64,000 bases of DNA from the NCBI RefSeq assembly GCF_009496005.1, contig NZ_WIBF01000003.1, forward strand, positions 272,522 through 336,521. Direction: 5' to 3'. The DNA comes from Tritonibacter litoralis. GTDB taxonomy: Bacteria; Pseudomonadota; Alphaproteobacteria; Rhodobacterales; Rhodobacteraceae. The position numbers and the translations under genes were made by a program. Below the pieces are notes generated by a model. It did not search any database, was not told the DNA's origin, and was given only the letters and a program-made list of their open reading frames with translations. This document shows positions 35,755 through 44,920 of the stretch, piece by piece (position 1 is the stretch's first letter; every line of letters begins with the position of its first letter).

Positions 35755-36429
35755 GTGCACGAAGCTGTATGTGTCCACGAACGTGAGCTGAATTTCACTG
35801 CATCCAAAGTGAGAAAGTCCATTTATCTCCCGATCGGGAAGCGGGTGTTTGATCTTGTTCTTGCGGTGCTGATGTTACCGATTTTGGCACCGGTGATTGC
35901 GATTTTGTATCTGATCGCGCGCAAAGATGGCGGACCGGGATTTTTTGGCCATAAACGGGTCGGGCAACATGGTCGCAGTTTCCGGTGCTGGAAAATCCGG
36001 ACGATGGTTGTGGATGCCGAAGCCAAACTTGCCGCGCATTTGGTGTCCCACCCCGAAGCGGCCGCGGAATGGGCGCGGGATCACAAGCTGACGGATGATC
36101 CCCGGATCACGGGTGTCGGCAAATTTCTCCGTGAAACCAGCCTGGATGAGCTACCGCAAATCTGGAATGTTCTCAAAGGCGAGATGAGCTTTGTTGGTGC
36201 ACGGCCTGTGGTGACAGCCGAACTCGAAAAATACGGTTCGGATGTTCAAGCTTATTACGCACAGAAACCTGGCATCACCGGACTGTGGCAAGTGTCAGGT
36301 CGCAACGATGTCAGCTATGAGGAACGGGTATCGATGGATGTCAGCTATTTGTCGCGATGTTCAGCATGGACGGATCTTAAGATCATTGTCAGCACTGGTC
36401 TGGAAGTGATTGGCAAGAGCGGGCGCTAA
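35755..36429 (+). CDS. ExoY-like sugar-1-phosphate transferase for exopolysaccharide
   Basis: A 224-residue member of the bacterial sugar transferase family, which loads the first sugar phosphate onto undecaprenyl phosphate. It has one membrane helix (about 28-52, [21 protein letters not shown]), then the conserved [40 protein letters not shown] and [14 protein letters not shown] blocks. The start is a GTG at 35755. The layout (one helix, about 225 residues) matches ExoY of rhizobia. No other polysaccharide gene is adjacent, so it may act in a scattered pathway or be regulated with motility. Confidence 0.88.
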   Translation: MHEAVCVHERELNFTASKVRKSIYLPIGKRVFDLVLAVLMLPILAPVIAILYLIARKDGGPGFFGHKRVGQHGRSFRCWKIRTMVVDAEAKLAAHLVSHPEAAAEWARDHKLTDDPRITGVGKFLRETSLDELPQIWNVLKGEMSFVGARPVVTAELEKYGSDVQAYYAQKPGITGLWQVSGRNDVSYEERVSMDVSYLSRCSAWTDLKIIVSTGLEVIGKSGR

Positions 36430-36628
36430 GTTCTAAATTATATGCCTAAAACGTCGCATTTGGTTCAGCTCAAATTTTGATATACTTAAATAAAAATACC
36501 GCTTGTTTGTGCATCCGACAGAGCGCAGTCAGGCAAGACGAAACTATGGAGCAGGTTACGTCTACCTCCCTCGATGTCGGTGAGTTTGTCTTTGTGGGAG
36601 AGCGACCTGATTTTGTTAGGAGGGTCCC

Positions 36629-37537
36629 ATGAGGGACAAGCCGACCACAACCGCAAATGACTATTTCCCGCCATTTGGAGGATTGAAGGCCTTTTACGCC
36701 CTTGGCGTCACTGGCAGTGCGGTTGAGGCTGCCGCGCGTTTGAAAGTGACCCCATCCGCCGTCAGCCACCAACTGAAAGCTCTGGAAACGGAACTGGGCG
36801 TGCGTTTGCTCGAAAACCGCAAAGGCAAGCTGCATCTGACTGCGGATGGCAAACAGTTCTTCCAGCAGATCAAAGATCCTATGGCATCTATTGTCCGGGC
36901 TACAGATCTGGTGCGCTCTTCTCCTGCGCGAAAACGGGTGACCGTCACCTTGACGCCCTCCTTTGCCGCGGATTGGTTCTTGCACCGGATCGTCGATCTG
37001 GAACGGGAACACAGCGATATTGAGGTCAATCTGGTGACCACAACTCGGGTTGTGGATTTGGACCGGGAAGGTGTGGATCTGGCGATCCGCCGTGGCGATG
37101 GGCGTTGGACGGGAACAGTGGCCGATCCTTTGATGTCTGAAACCATTGTCCCTGTTATGTCGCAAGCGCTGTTTGAACAAACGGGGTGCACCAATTTGGC
37201 TGAATTGTTGCAATCTGCCCGCGTGCTGGAAAATGCAAATGTCGAAGGGGAATGGGACAGCTGGTGCCGCTCTTGTGATCTAAAAACGCCCGATTTGGCG
37301 CAGCGCTACAGTTTGCCGACCTACGAGCTGACGCTTCAGGCGGCGCGCGATGGACTGGGCGTGGCATTGGCGCGGCGGCCGCTGGCGGATCCTGATCTGG
37401 AAAATGGAACCCTGATCCAACCCTTTGCTGAGCAGGGCGCGCAGGTGGAAACGGGATATTATGTGGTCCGCTCTCCCGATCCTATGACATCCGTGGTCAA
37501 GCGGTTCCACAGCTGGTTGCTGAAGCAGGTTGAATGA
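36629..37537 (+). CDS. LysR-family regulator (GcvA-like)
   Basis: A 302-residue transcription factor: winged helix-turn-helix in residues about 18-77 (FYALGVTGSAVEAAARLKVTPSAVSHQLKALE) and a periplasmic-binding-like effector domain from about 105. The N-terminus and PSAVSHQLKALE wording resemble GcvA-type regulators. An ideal AGGAGG lies 6 bp before the ATG. It lies on the same strand and 86 bp upstream of the CaiB/BaiF gene, so it may control that unit. Confidence 0.88.
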   Translation: MRDKPTTTANDYFPPFGGLKAFYALGVTGSAVEAAARLKVTPSAVSHQLKALETELGVRLLENRKGKLHLTADGKQFFQQIKDPMASIVRATDLVRSSPARKRVTVTLTPSFAADWFLHRIVDLEREHSDIEVNLVTTTRVVDLDREGVDLAIRRGDGRWTGTVADPLMSETIVPVMSQALFEQTGCTNLAELLQSARVLENANVEGEWDSWCRSCDLKTPDLAQRYSLPTYELTLQAARDGLGVALARRPLADPDLENGTLIQPFAEQGAQVETGYYVVRSPDPMTSVVKRFHSWLLKQVE

Positions 37538-37623
37538 ATCTCATCTTCCAGTGATTTTTATTCATTTCTGACTTTACATTCGACTTCCTACCTTCTGATT
37601 ACGGAAGAATTAGGAAGACGATT

Positions 37624-38805
37624 ATGGATCAGGACACCACGGCCACATTCACAGGCCCTCTTGCCGGGATCAAGATCATCGATTTGACCACGGTCATCTC
37701 GGGCCCTATGTGCACGATGATGCTGGCGGATCAGGGCGCGGATGTGATCAAGGTGGAGCGCGCGGATGGGGATTACACCCGGCATCTAGCAACGCGACGT
37801 GGTGGACACTCGGCGTCCTTTTTGAACAACAACCGCAACAAACGCTCTGTTGTTGTCGACCTCAAGGACGCTGATGACCTTACGGCGCTCAAGGCGTTGA
37901 TTGCGGATGCGGATGTATTCATCCAAAACTTTCGCCCCGGCGTCGCGGATCGTCTGGGCCTGGGATATGAAGCGCTGAGCGCCCTGAACCCGAAGCTGAT
38001 CCATATGTCGATTGCAGGCTTTGGATTTTCTGGTCCTTTGGCAGGTAAGCCCGTGTATGATCCGCTGATCCAGGCGGTGTCTGCCCTTACAACTGTCCAG
38101 GCCGGCTCGGATGAGGAACGCCCCCGTTTGGTGCGCACGATCCTGCCGGACAAGCTGACGGCTGTTCAGGCCAGCCAGGCTGTGACTGCGGCGCTGTTTG
38201 CACGAGAACGCAGCGGACAAGGGCAGAAAGTCACCCTGTCCATGCTTGATACTGTTGCCACCTTCCTCTGGGCGTCTGACATGAACGGACATACCTTTGT
38301 CGGTGATGAGATGGAGAAGGAAGAAAGCCAGTCCTTCAGCGATCTGATCTACGATGTGGGCGACGGGTATCTGAGCATTTCGATCATGCAGGACAAACAT
38401 TGGGCTGCCCTGGCCGAGGCGACCGGGCGGCCGGATATCCTGGAAGATCCGCGGTTCACGGATGCGGAGCTGCGCGAGATCAACCGGGATGCGCGGCTGA
38501 CCCTGACGCAGGATATCGTGCGGGATATGGATCGTGACACGCTGTTGGCGGCGCTGGAACACGCTGGCGTTCCCTGTGCCCCTGTTCTGACACGTCACGA
38601 GATGCGCAACCATCCACAGATGGCCGCAAATGAGACGTTCTTTGAATACGACCACCCCACCGCAGGCCGCCTGCGTCAGGCCCGCAATCCGGCCGTGTTT
38701 TACGGAACGCCTGCGCAAAACCGTCGTCCGGCCCCAGAACTGGGCGCGCATACGGGCGAAATTTTGGACCACCTGCGTTCGCCAAAAACAGAGGATGAGG
38801 AATGA
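37624..38805 (+). CDS. CaiB/BaiF family CoA-transferase
   Basis: A 393-residue type III CoA-transferase, moving CoA between carboxylic acids. The family N-terminus (PLAGIKIIDLTTVISGPMCTMMLADQGADVIKVE) and the DLKDADD and PGVADRLGLGYEAL segments are clear. The probable nucleophile is D176 in ILPDKLTA. It overlaps the following GST gene by 4 bp (ATGA), indicating coupled translation. Substrate unknown; it might activate an acid produced by the nitrilase downstream, which is inference. Confidence 0.9.
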   Translation: MDQDTTATFTGPLAGIKIIDLTTVISGPMCTMMLADQGADVIKVERADGDYTRHLATRRGGHSASFLNNNRNKRSVVVDLKDADDLTALKALIADADVFIQNFRPGVADRLGLGYEALSALNPKLIHMSIAGFGFSGPLAGKPVYDPLIQAVSALTTVQAGSDEERPRLVRTILPDKLTAVQASQAVTAALFARERSGQGQKVTLSMLDTVATFLWASDMNGHTFVGDEMEKEESQSFSDLIYDVGDGYLSISIMQDKHWAALAEATGRPDILEDPRFTDAELREINRDARLTLTQDIVRDMDRDTLLAALEHAGVPCAPVLTRHEMRNHPQMAANETFFEYDHPTAGRLRQARNPAVFYGTPAQNRRPAPELGAHTGEILDHLRSPKTEDEE

Positions 38806-39494
38806 TTGATTTCTATTATGCGCCCACGCCAAATGGCTGGAAAATCGCAATCATGCTCGAAGAGACGGGGCTGGAACACCGCACCATCCTGATGCGATTG
38901 ACCGAGGGCGATCAGCTGACGCCGGCGTTCAAGGCGATCAGCCCAAACGCCAAAATCCCGGCTATTGTTGATCACAACGCCATCGGCGGTCGGATGTCGG
39001 TTTTTGAAAGCGGCGCAATCCTTTTGTATCTGGCCGAGAAAACCGGGAAATTTGGCCCAAACGGTGGGCTGGAGCGCAAAGAGTTTTACGAATGGCTCTT
39101 TTGGCAGGCCGCAAACCAAGGGCCGATGGCGGGTCAGCTGAGCCATTTTGTCAACTACGCACCCGAAGGGCAGGAATACGCCTTGCGCCGGTATCGTGGT
39201 GAATTTGAACGCAGCCTTGCCGTTCTTGAACATCAATTGATTGGCCGCGACTATTTGTTTGATGATTATTCCATTGCGGACATGGCAATCTTTCCCTGGG
39301 CCTTTATTTCTAAGCCCTTAGGTGTTGATTTGACCAAATTTCCAAACGTCGCGGCCTGGCGCCAACGGATCAAGTCGCGCCCAGCGGTCCGCGCGGCGAT
39401 CAATTTGCACAAGGACCAGCAGTTTTCCAATACGGCCTCTGCCACCCAGAACGCCGTGTTGTTCAATCAATCCGCAGATCACATGCGGACGTAA
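38802..39494 (+). CDS. Glutathione S-transferase (YghU/Ure2-like)
   Basis: A 230-residue GST with the thioredoxin-like domain (IDFYYAPTPNGWKIAIMLEETGL, then NAKIPAIVDH and FESGAILLYLAEK) and a helical domain ending YSIADMAIFPWAF. The PTPNGWK start and FESGAILLYLA motif fit the nu/YghU-type GSTs, which act as disulfide-bond or peroxide reductases. It is coupled to the CaiB/BaiF gene. Confidence 0.88.
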   Translation: MIDFYYAPTPNGWKIAIMLEETGLEHRTILMRLTEGDQLTPAFKAISPNAKIPAIVDHNAIGGRMSVFESGAILLYLAEKTGKFGPNGGLERKEFYEWLFWQAANQGPMAGQLSHFVNYAPEGQEYALRRYRGEFERSLAVLEHQLIGRDYLFDDYSIADMAIFPWAFISKPLGVDLTKFPNVAAWRQRIKSRPAVRAAINLHKDQQFSNTASATQNAVLFNQSADHMRT

Positions 39495-39549
39495 TAAAAA
39501 CGAAAAACAAAAAGTAAATAAACAAAGCAACCAACATGGAGATTAAGAC

Positions 39550-39963
39550 ATGCCAAAGATCAAAGGCAGCTGCCTGTGCGGAGAAGTGACGTATTATTCT
39601 ACCGCAGAAGAACCCACCATGACCGCTGTGTGCCATTGCCCGGATTGCCAAAAACAAAGCGGCTCGGCGTTTTCCACAAACGTTCTGGTGCCGATTTCTT
39701 CAGTGGTGTTCGAGGGGGACTGCCGCAAGCAATATGTTGTCAAAGGGGCCTCGGGTGAGGATGTCACCCGTAACTTCTGCGGCAATTGCGGCTCGCCACT
39801 GACCACGGAACTGCCCGCGTTCAACGATCTTGCCGCAGTCAAAGCCGGCACCATGGTCGACAGCTCCTGGGTAAAGCCGGATATTCAGATCTGGTGTGAC
39901 AACACCAAACCCTGGAGCAAGATCGACGAAGATATCAAGAGCGCCGGGGCCAATCCTGGTTAA
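39550..39963 (+). CDS. GFA-family (glutathione-dependent formaldehyde-activating-like) protein
   Basis: A 137-residue zinc-binding fold protein. Cysteine motifs are GSCLCGEV, CHCPDCQKQSGS and FCGNCGSP, which carry the two zinc sites of the GFA/CENP-V family. Some members form S-hydroxymethylglutathione; most are uncharacterised. GGAG lies 9 bp upstream. Its place after a GST fits a glutathione-linked pathway. A strong stem-loop follows. Confidence 0.88.
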   Translation: MPKIKGSCLCGEVTYYSTAEEPTMTAVCHCPDCQKQSGSAFSTNVLVPISSVVFEGDCRKQYVVKGASGEDVTRNFCGNCGSPLTTELPAFNDLAAVKAGTMVDSSWVKPDIQIWCDNTKPWSKIDEDIKSAGANPG

Positions 39964-39979
39964 ACACCACGCAGGCCAC

Positions 39980-40011
39980 CATCCCCCGGTGGTATGACCC
40001 GGGGGATGTTT
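39980..40011 (+). terminator. Stem-loop between the GFA gene and the nitrilase gene
   Basis: A perfect 10-bp stem (CATCCCCCGG / CCGGGGGATG) with a 9-nt loop, followed by TTTC. It lies 17 bp after the GFA stop and 40 bp before the nitrilase start. It would reduce or end transcription before the nitrilase. Confidence 0.65.
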
Positions 40012-40048
40012 CGCCCGCTATCGGGCCGCCAACAAAAGAGAGCCGTAC

Positions 40049-40960
40049 ATGAAGATCGCCGCCGTCCAAGCTGCCCCGGTTTTCCTGGATCCCAAAGCCA
40101 CCACAGACAAGCTTTTGACGCTGTTGCGGCTAGCCGCGAGTGAAGGCGCGCAATTGATCGCCTTTCCCGAGGTGTTTTTGTCCGGCTACCCCATTTGGCT
40201 GCGTGCACCCATTGTGTCGTCGTCGGACGAGCTGTTGAAGATCGGTCAGGTGGAATATCTGAAATCCGCAATCACGGTGGGCGGGCCCGAGATCGCGGCG
40301 ATCTGCAAGGAGGCCCATGACTTGGGCGTCCATGTCTATACGGGAATTGTGGAACGCTCAGGTTCCATGGGGTCGGTCTATGCTTCGCTGGTGGCGATCG
40401 ATCCGGACAAAGGTGTGGTGAACGTTCACCGCAAGCTCAAACCAACCTTTCACGAACGGCTCTTGTGGGCGGATGGGGATGCACATGGGCTTCAGGTGCA
40501 GGACGTCAACGGGTTCAAGGTTGGCGGGTTGAACTGCTATGAGAACTGGCAACCTCTGGCGCGACAAGCGCTTTATGAACAAGGGGAGCAGCTCCATATT
40601 GCGACCTGGCCCGGCGATCTGGACGTGACCGATCATATCACCCAATTCATCGCCATGGAGGGGCGGATTTACGTGGCGTCTGTCTCGGGGCTGTTGCGCG
40701 CATCCGACATTCCAAACAGCTTTCCGCTGCGCAAATACGTGGCCGAGGGCCGAGATGTCATCATGGATGGTGGGTCCATGATCGCCGCACCGGGGGGAGA
40801 GTTGATTGTGCCCCCGGTGCTGGGGGAGGAACATATCCTATATGCGGAACTCTCTATGGATGCGGTGATTGGGGCCCATATGAAACTGGATCCTGCGGGC
40901 CATTACAGCCGCCGGGATCTGTTGTCATTGAACCGAAATCCGCAGCGTTTGGACCCTTAG
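40049..40960 (+). CDS. Nitrilase-family carbon-nitrogen hydrolase
   Basis: A 303-residue hydrolase of the nitrilase superfamily, turning nitriles or related amides into acids and ammonia. The catalytic triad is visible: E41 (AFPEVFLSGYP), K129 (HRKLKPTFHERL) and C163 (GGLNCYENWQP). The SGYP and CYENW wording fits branch-1 true nitrilases better than amidases. The tail is short. It ends convergently with the Anbu gene, overlapping by 4 bp. It may supply an acid to the CaiB/BaiF enzyme upstream. Confidence 0.88.
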   Translation: MKIAAVQAAPVFLDPKATTDKLLTLLRLAASEGAQLIAFPEVFLSGYPIWLRAPIVSSSDELLKIGQVEYLKSAITVGGPEIAAICKEAHDLGVHVYTGIVERSGSMGSVYASLVAIDPDKGVVNVHRKLKPTFHERLLWADGDAHGLQVQDVNGFKVGGLNCYENWQPLARQALYEQGEQLHIATWPGDLDVTDHITQFIAMEGRIYVASVSGLLRASDIPNSFPLRKYVAEGRDVIMDGGSMIAAPGGELIVPPVLGEEHILYAELSMDAVIGAHMKLDPAGHYSRRDLLSLNRNPQRLDP

Positions 40961-41697
40961 GGTTCCGGGAAACTGAATTCCGGCAGCTGCCCAAAGGCAT
41001 CTTTGAGCGCGATCCCCCAACCAGACGAAAGCGCCAGGAAATAGGTGTCATTGTCCTGGATCCGAAACAGCCGCCCATTGCGCAGGCTACCGGTTTCATA
41101 GACATGCACATCCAAGGGCAGGCTGACCGAAAGATTGGCTTTGATTGTGGAATCAAAGCTGAGGCTCAGAAGCTTGATCGCGTCTTCAAATGACATCTCG
41201 GGATCATAGGCGCGCACCAGAATGGGGCGGCCATATTTGGTCTCACCGATCTGGAAAAACGGGGTGTCAAAGCTGGCTTCGATAAAATTGCCTTCGGGAT
41301 AGATCAGAAACAAACGCGGTTCGCCGTCACCGATCTGCCCGCCCAGGATCATCGTCGCGTTAAAGGTGGAATCCGCGCGTTGCCCTGCCTCGGCATGGGT
41401 GGCGATGACCTCTTTCAATAGGTTGCCAACCATGGTTGCGACCTGGAACATCGACTCTTCTTCCAGAATTCCGGGCTGGCGTTCTCCGGGTTCCTTGCTG
41501 CGTTCTTCCAGCAGGCTCACCACGGATTGGGTTGTTGCGAGGTTTCCCGCAGTCATCAACGTAATCGAGCGGTCACCGGGCACATCCCAGGTGAACATCT
41601 TGCGAAAGGTCGAAATGTTATCAACGCCAGAATTGGTGCGGGTGTCGGACATAAAGACCAACCCTTGTTTCAGCATCAGGCCAACGCAATAGGTCAT
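40957..41697 (-). CDS. Anbu (ancestral proteasome-like beta subunit) peptidase
   Basis: A 246-residue Ntn-hydrolase related to proteasome beta subunits. The sequence begins MTYCVGL, so removal of Met exposes the nucleophile threonine; D18 (SDTRTN) and K33 (RKMF) complete the proteasome-type active site. There is no propeptide. It is last in a four-gene run with transglutaminase, alpha-E and ATP-grasp genes, the classic Anbu neighbourhood proposed to make and remove a peptide tag. The substrate is unknown. Confidence 0.88.
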   Translation of the reverse strand: MTYCVGLMLKQGLVFMSDTRTNSGVDNISTFRKMFTWDVPGDRSITLMTAGNLATTQSVVSLLEERSKEPGERQPGILEEESMFQVATMVGNLLKEVIATHAEAGQRADSTFNATMILGGQIGDGEPRLFLIYPEGNFIEASFDTPFFQIGETKYGRPILVRAYDPEMSFEDAIKLLSLSFDSTIKANLSVSLPLDVHVYETGSLRNGRLFRIQDNDTYFLALSSGWGIALKDAFGQLPEFSFPEP

Positions 41698-41730
41698 GTG
41701 ATTTCCTTCTTTGCAGGCTGTTCAATCAGC

Positions 41731-42537
41731 CTATTGCTGAACCTGCAAGGAAACATGAAGATTTTCTGCACCAACACCTTGCCGAATGCCCAAGATCGGG
41801 GCCGCATCGCTGTAATCCCGCCCCGTCGCCACGCGCACATAACGCCCGTCCGGGGAAATCCCGTTCGAGACATCAAAGCCGACCCAGCCCAGCCCGGTAA
41901 TCCAGATCTCAGCCCAGGCGTGGGTGGCGTCCTGCTGGTCGTACCCGTCCATAAACAAATAGCCGCTGATATAGCGCGCCGGATAGCCCAGAACACGCGC
42001 GGCGGCGATCATGATGTGGCTGTGATCCTGACAGACGCCATGCCCCGCCGACAGCGCCATCTCGGCTGTGGTGGTGCTGTCGGTTTGGCCTGTTTCATAT
42101 GTGACACGGCTCAAAATCGCCTTGGACAGATGGTGCAGCCGGGCCACGTCGTCCAGATCCGCCGTCTCTTGGCGCACCAAAGACGCCAGATGGCGAATTT
42201 GGTTTCCGGCGGCTGTCATCGCGGTCGCCTCTTCAAACAGCCACAAGGGCGCGTAACCGTTGTGTTGGCCAATCACGCCATTTTGGTTGTGCACCTCCAC
42301 TTCACCGGTGCTGATGATCTCAATCCGGGTGGTGCCGGGGGTGACCTTCACCAATTCGGTGTGGTTCACAAATTGATCGTCAAAGGTAACCTGTTTCTCG
42401 CCACCGTTGATTTCGGTCTGCCAGTTCAGCACGGTCTGCCCATGGCCCGTCCGCGGGATCAACCGCAGTTTCTGCAGCGCATAATGCACAGGCGTGTCAT
42501 AGTCATAGGTGGTTTTATGGGTGATCGTCAGCTTCAT
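41731..42537 (-). CDS. Transglutaminase-like protease-fold protein of the Anbu cluster
   Basis: A 268-residue protein with an N-terminal beta domain (MKLTITHKTTYDYDTPVHYALQ) and a transglutaminase core with the Cys (GHGVCQDHSH), His (ATHAWAEIW) and Asp (FDVSNG) triad. Members of this group act as peptidases or amide-bond enzymes. The ATG at 42537 is chosen (GGTGA upstream); the longer open frame lies inside the alpha-E gene. It sits 5 bp after the alpha-E stop. Confidence 0.9.
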   Translation of the reverse strand: MKLTITHKTTYDYDTPVHYALQKLRLIPRTGHGQTVLNWQTEINGGEKQVTFDDQFVNHTELVKVTPGTTRIEIISTGEVEVHNQNGVIGQHNGYAPLWLFEEATAMTAAGNQIRHLASLVRQETADLDDVARLHHLSKAILSRVTYETGQTDSTTTAEMALSAGHGVCQDHSHIMIAAARVLGYPARYISGYLFMDGYDQQDATHAWAEIWITGLGWVGFDVSNGISPDGRYVRVATGRDYSDAAPILGIRQGVGAENLHVSLQVQQ

Positions 42538-42541
42538 GTCG

Positions 42542-43486
42542 TCACCCATAGTACCGGAAGTTTTCCTCAATCGCAGAGGCAAGCCCCGTGGTGCTTTTGA
42601 TGAATTCCCCCAGAAACTCATGCAGCCCTTCTTGGAAAATGCCTTCAATCGAATGGCCGCGCATGCGGGCGCAAATTGCATCTGCCTTGTCCCGGCAAGG
42701 CTGGCGGGTGCCGTATTCTTCTTGCAGCTGCTTCAGGCATTCGTCGATTTCTTGGTAACAGAAGGCCAATGACCGAGGCATGCGCCGATCCAGGATCAGA
42801 AAATCTGCGATCATCATCGGAGAGACGGTGCCGCCATGCAGCCAGCGAAACGACAGCTCGGCTGAGACCGAGCGCAGGATTACCTCCCACTGGGCATTGT
42901 CGACATTGCTGCCCACATAGGCCGCCGACGGCAGCAGGACATAGTATTTCACATCCAGAATGCGCGCGGTGTTGTCAGCGCGTTCGATAAATGTGCCAAG
43001 CTGCGAGAAGCTGAAGATGTCATTGCGTAACATGGTGCCATGCAAGGCTCCGCGCACGACCGAGGTGCGATACCGGATGGCGGCCAGAACATCGTGCAGA
43101 TTGCGTTCGCTGACGGGCCGTGCCAGCTCGTCTTTGATGGCCATCCAGCATTCATTGGTGGCTTCCCAAACCTCGCTCGACAGGGCGGTGCGCACCAGCC
43201 GTGCATTGGCGCGGGCTTGGTTCAGGGTCTCCATCACGCTTGACGGGTTTTCTTTGTCCCGCAGCAAATAGTTGATCACATTGGCCGCGTTATAGGTGTC
43301 GTGTTTTGCCTCAAAACCAATGTTCATCCCGGCGGTGGTGACAATCGATTTCCACTCGCTCTCGCTGTTGGAGGATCGGGTCAAAGCAATGCGCCAACCC
43401 GCTTCCAGCAGGCGCGCGGTGTTTTCAGCCCGCTCCAGATACCGAAACATCCAGAACAGACCGCCAGCAGTTTTTCCCAGCATCAT
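42542..43486 (-). CDS. Alpha-E domain protein of the Anbu cluster
   Basis: A 314-residue, all-helical protein of the alpha-E (DUF403) family. Paired glutamate-bearing helices are visible: FRYLERAENTARLLEA near the N-terminus and TFIERADNTARILDV in the middle. Biochemistry is unknown; in genome surveys it always accompanies the type 2 ATP-grasp gene and is thought to be its partner. It starts 3 bp after the ATP-grasp stop. Confidence 0.88.
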   Translation of the reverse strand: MMLGKTAGGLFWMFRYLERAENTARLLEAGWRIALTRSSNSESEWKSIVTTAGMNIGFEAKHDTYNAANVINYLLRDKENPSSVMETLNQARANARLVRTALSSEVWEATNECWMAIKDELARPVSERNLHDVLAAIRYRTSVVRGALHGTMLRNDIFSFSQLGTFIERADNTARILDVKYYVLLPSAAYVGSNVDNAQWEVILRSVSAELSFRWLHGGTVSPMMIADFLILDRRMPRSLAFCYQEIDECLKQLQEEYGTRQPCRDKADAICARMRGHSIEGIFQEGLHEFLGEFIKSTTGLASAIEENFRYYG

Positions 43487-43489
43487 GGC

Positions 43490-44920
43490 TTAATCCCCCA
43501 GCACCCAGGTGTCTTTTGTTCCGCCACCTTGGGAGGAGTTCACAACCAGCGACCCTTTCTTGAGCGCGACCCGCGTCAGGCCGCCCGGCGTGATCTCCAC
43601 CTTGTTGGGCGAGACCAGAACAAAGGGGCGCAGATCCACATGACGCGGTGCCAGCCCTGACTTGGACAGGATCGGAACCGTCGACAGCGACAGCGTCGGC
43701 TGGGCGATGTAATTGGCAGGTTTGGCGCGCAGCTTGGCTTCAAAAGCTGCGATTTCCTTTTTGCTGGCGGCAGGGCCCACCAACATGCCATAGCCGCCGG
43801 AGCCATGCACCTCTTTAACCACCAGATCCTTGAGGTTGGACAGCACATAAGACAGCGCATCAGGCTCCGAACATCGCCAGGTTGGTACGTTCTTCAGGAT
43901 CGCCTGTTCGCCCGTATAAAACTCAATTATATCAGGTAAATAGCTGTACAGCGCCTTGTCATCGGCGATGCCGGTGCCGGGCGCATTGGCGATGGTGATA
44001 TTTCCCGCGCGATAGACGTCCATAATGCCGGGCACACCCAACAGGCTGTCGGGGTTAAAGGTCAAAGGATCCAGGTAATCATCGTCGACCCGACGATACA
44101 GCACGTCGATGGTTTGATACCCTTGCGTTGTGCGCATGGCCACGCGGCCGTCGACGATCTGCAGATCATGGCTTTCGACCAGCTCTGCGCCCATTTGATC
44201 GGCTAGGAAAGCATGTTCAAAATAGGCGGAGTTGTGGATGCCCGGCGTCAGGACCGCAATCACCGGCGCCGCATTTGGCGAGCTGCCGGGCGCGCTGGCA
44301 GAAAGGGAACGCCGCAGGGTCTGCGGATATGAGGAGACCGGGCGCACCTTCAGCTGGGTGAACAGCTCAGGGAACATCTGCAACATGGTCTCCCGGTTTT
44401 CCAGCATATAGGACACGCCAGACGGGGTACGCACATTGTCCTCCAGCACATAGAAATCATCTTCGCCTGTGCGCACCAGATCGACGCCGCAGATATGAGT
44501 ATAGACGCCGCCGGGCGGATTGACGCCAATCATCTCAGGGCAAAAGGCTTCGTTGCCGCTGATCAGGGTGCGCGGAATGCGTCCGGCGCGCAGGATCTCT
44601 TGTCCGTGGTAAATGTCGTATAAAAACGCATTGATCGCCCGCACCCGCTGTTCAATGCCCCGTTCCAGTTTGGCCCATTCACGTGCTGCGATAATACGGG
44701 GAACGATGTCAAAGGGGATTAACCGTTCGTCGGCCTCTTCCTGACCATAAACATTAAACGTGATGCCGATCTTGCGAAAAAACGTCTCTGCATCCACGGA
44801 TTTTCGTCGCAATCGTTTCAGGTCTTCGTTTTCGAACCAGTCGTAATAGACCTTGTAAGGATCCCGTGCACCCTCTGCGCCAGAGAGCATTTCGTCAAAG
44901 AACGTGGCTGCATGTGTCAT
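43490..44920 (-). CDS. Circularly permuted type 2 ATP-grasp protein of the Anbu cluster
   Basis: A 476-residue predicted peptide ligase (DUF404/DUF407). Conserved segments include DLVRTGEDDFYVLEDNVRTPSG split around the metal-binding acidic residues, VLTPGIHNSAYFEH, and the ATP-lid region VKEVHGSGGYGMLVGP. The ATG at 44920 gives the usual start MTHAATFFDEM; an upstream ATG would add 18 unlike residues. It heads the minus-strand operon ATP-grasp, alpha-E, transglutaminase, Anbu. Confidence 0.9.
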   Translation of the reverse strand: MTHAATFFDEMLSGAEGARDPYKVYYDWFENEDLKRLRRKSVDAETFFRKIGITFNVYGQEEADERLIPFDIVPRIIAAREWAKLERGIEQRVRAINAFLYDIYHGQEILRAGRIPRTLISGNEAFCPEMIGVNPPGGVYTHICGVDLVRTGEDDFYVLEDNVRTPSGVSYMLENRETMLQMFPELFTQLKVRPVSSYPQTLRRSLSASAPGSSPNAAPVIAVLTPGIHNSAYFEHAFLADQMGAELVESHDLQIVDGRVAMRTTQGYQTIDVLYRRVDDDYLDPLTFNPDSLLGVPGIMDVYRAGNITIANAPGTGIADDKALYSYLPDIIEFYTGEQAILKNVPTWRCSEPDALSYVLSNLKDLVVKEVHGSGGYGMLVGPAASKKEIAAFEAKLRAKPANYIAQPTLSLSTVPILSKSGLAPRHVDLRPFVLVSPNKVEITPGGLTRVALKKGSLVVNSSQGGGTKDTWVLGD

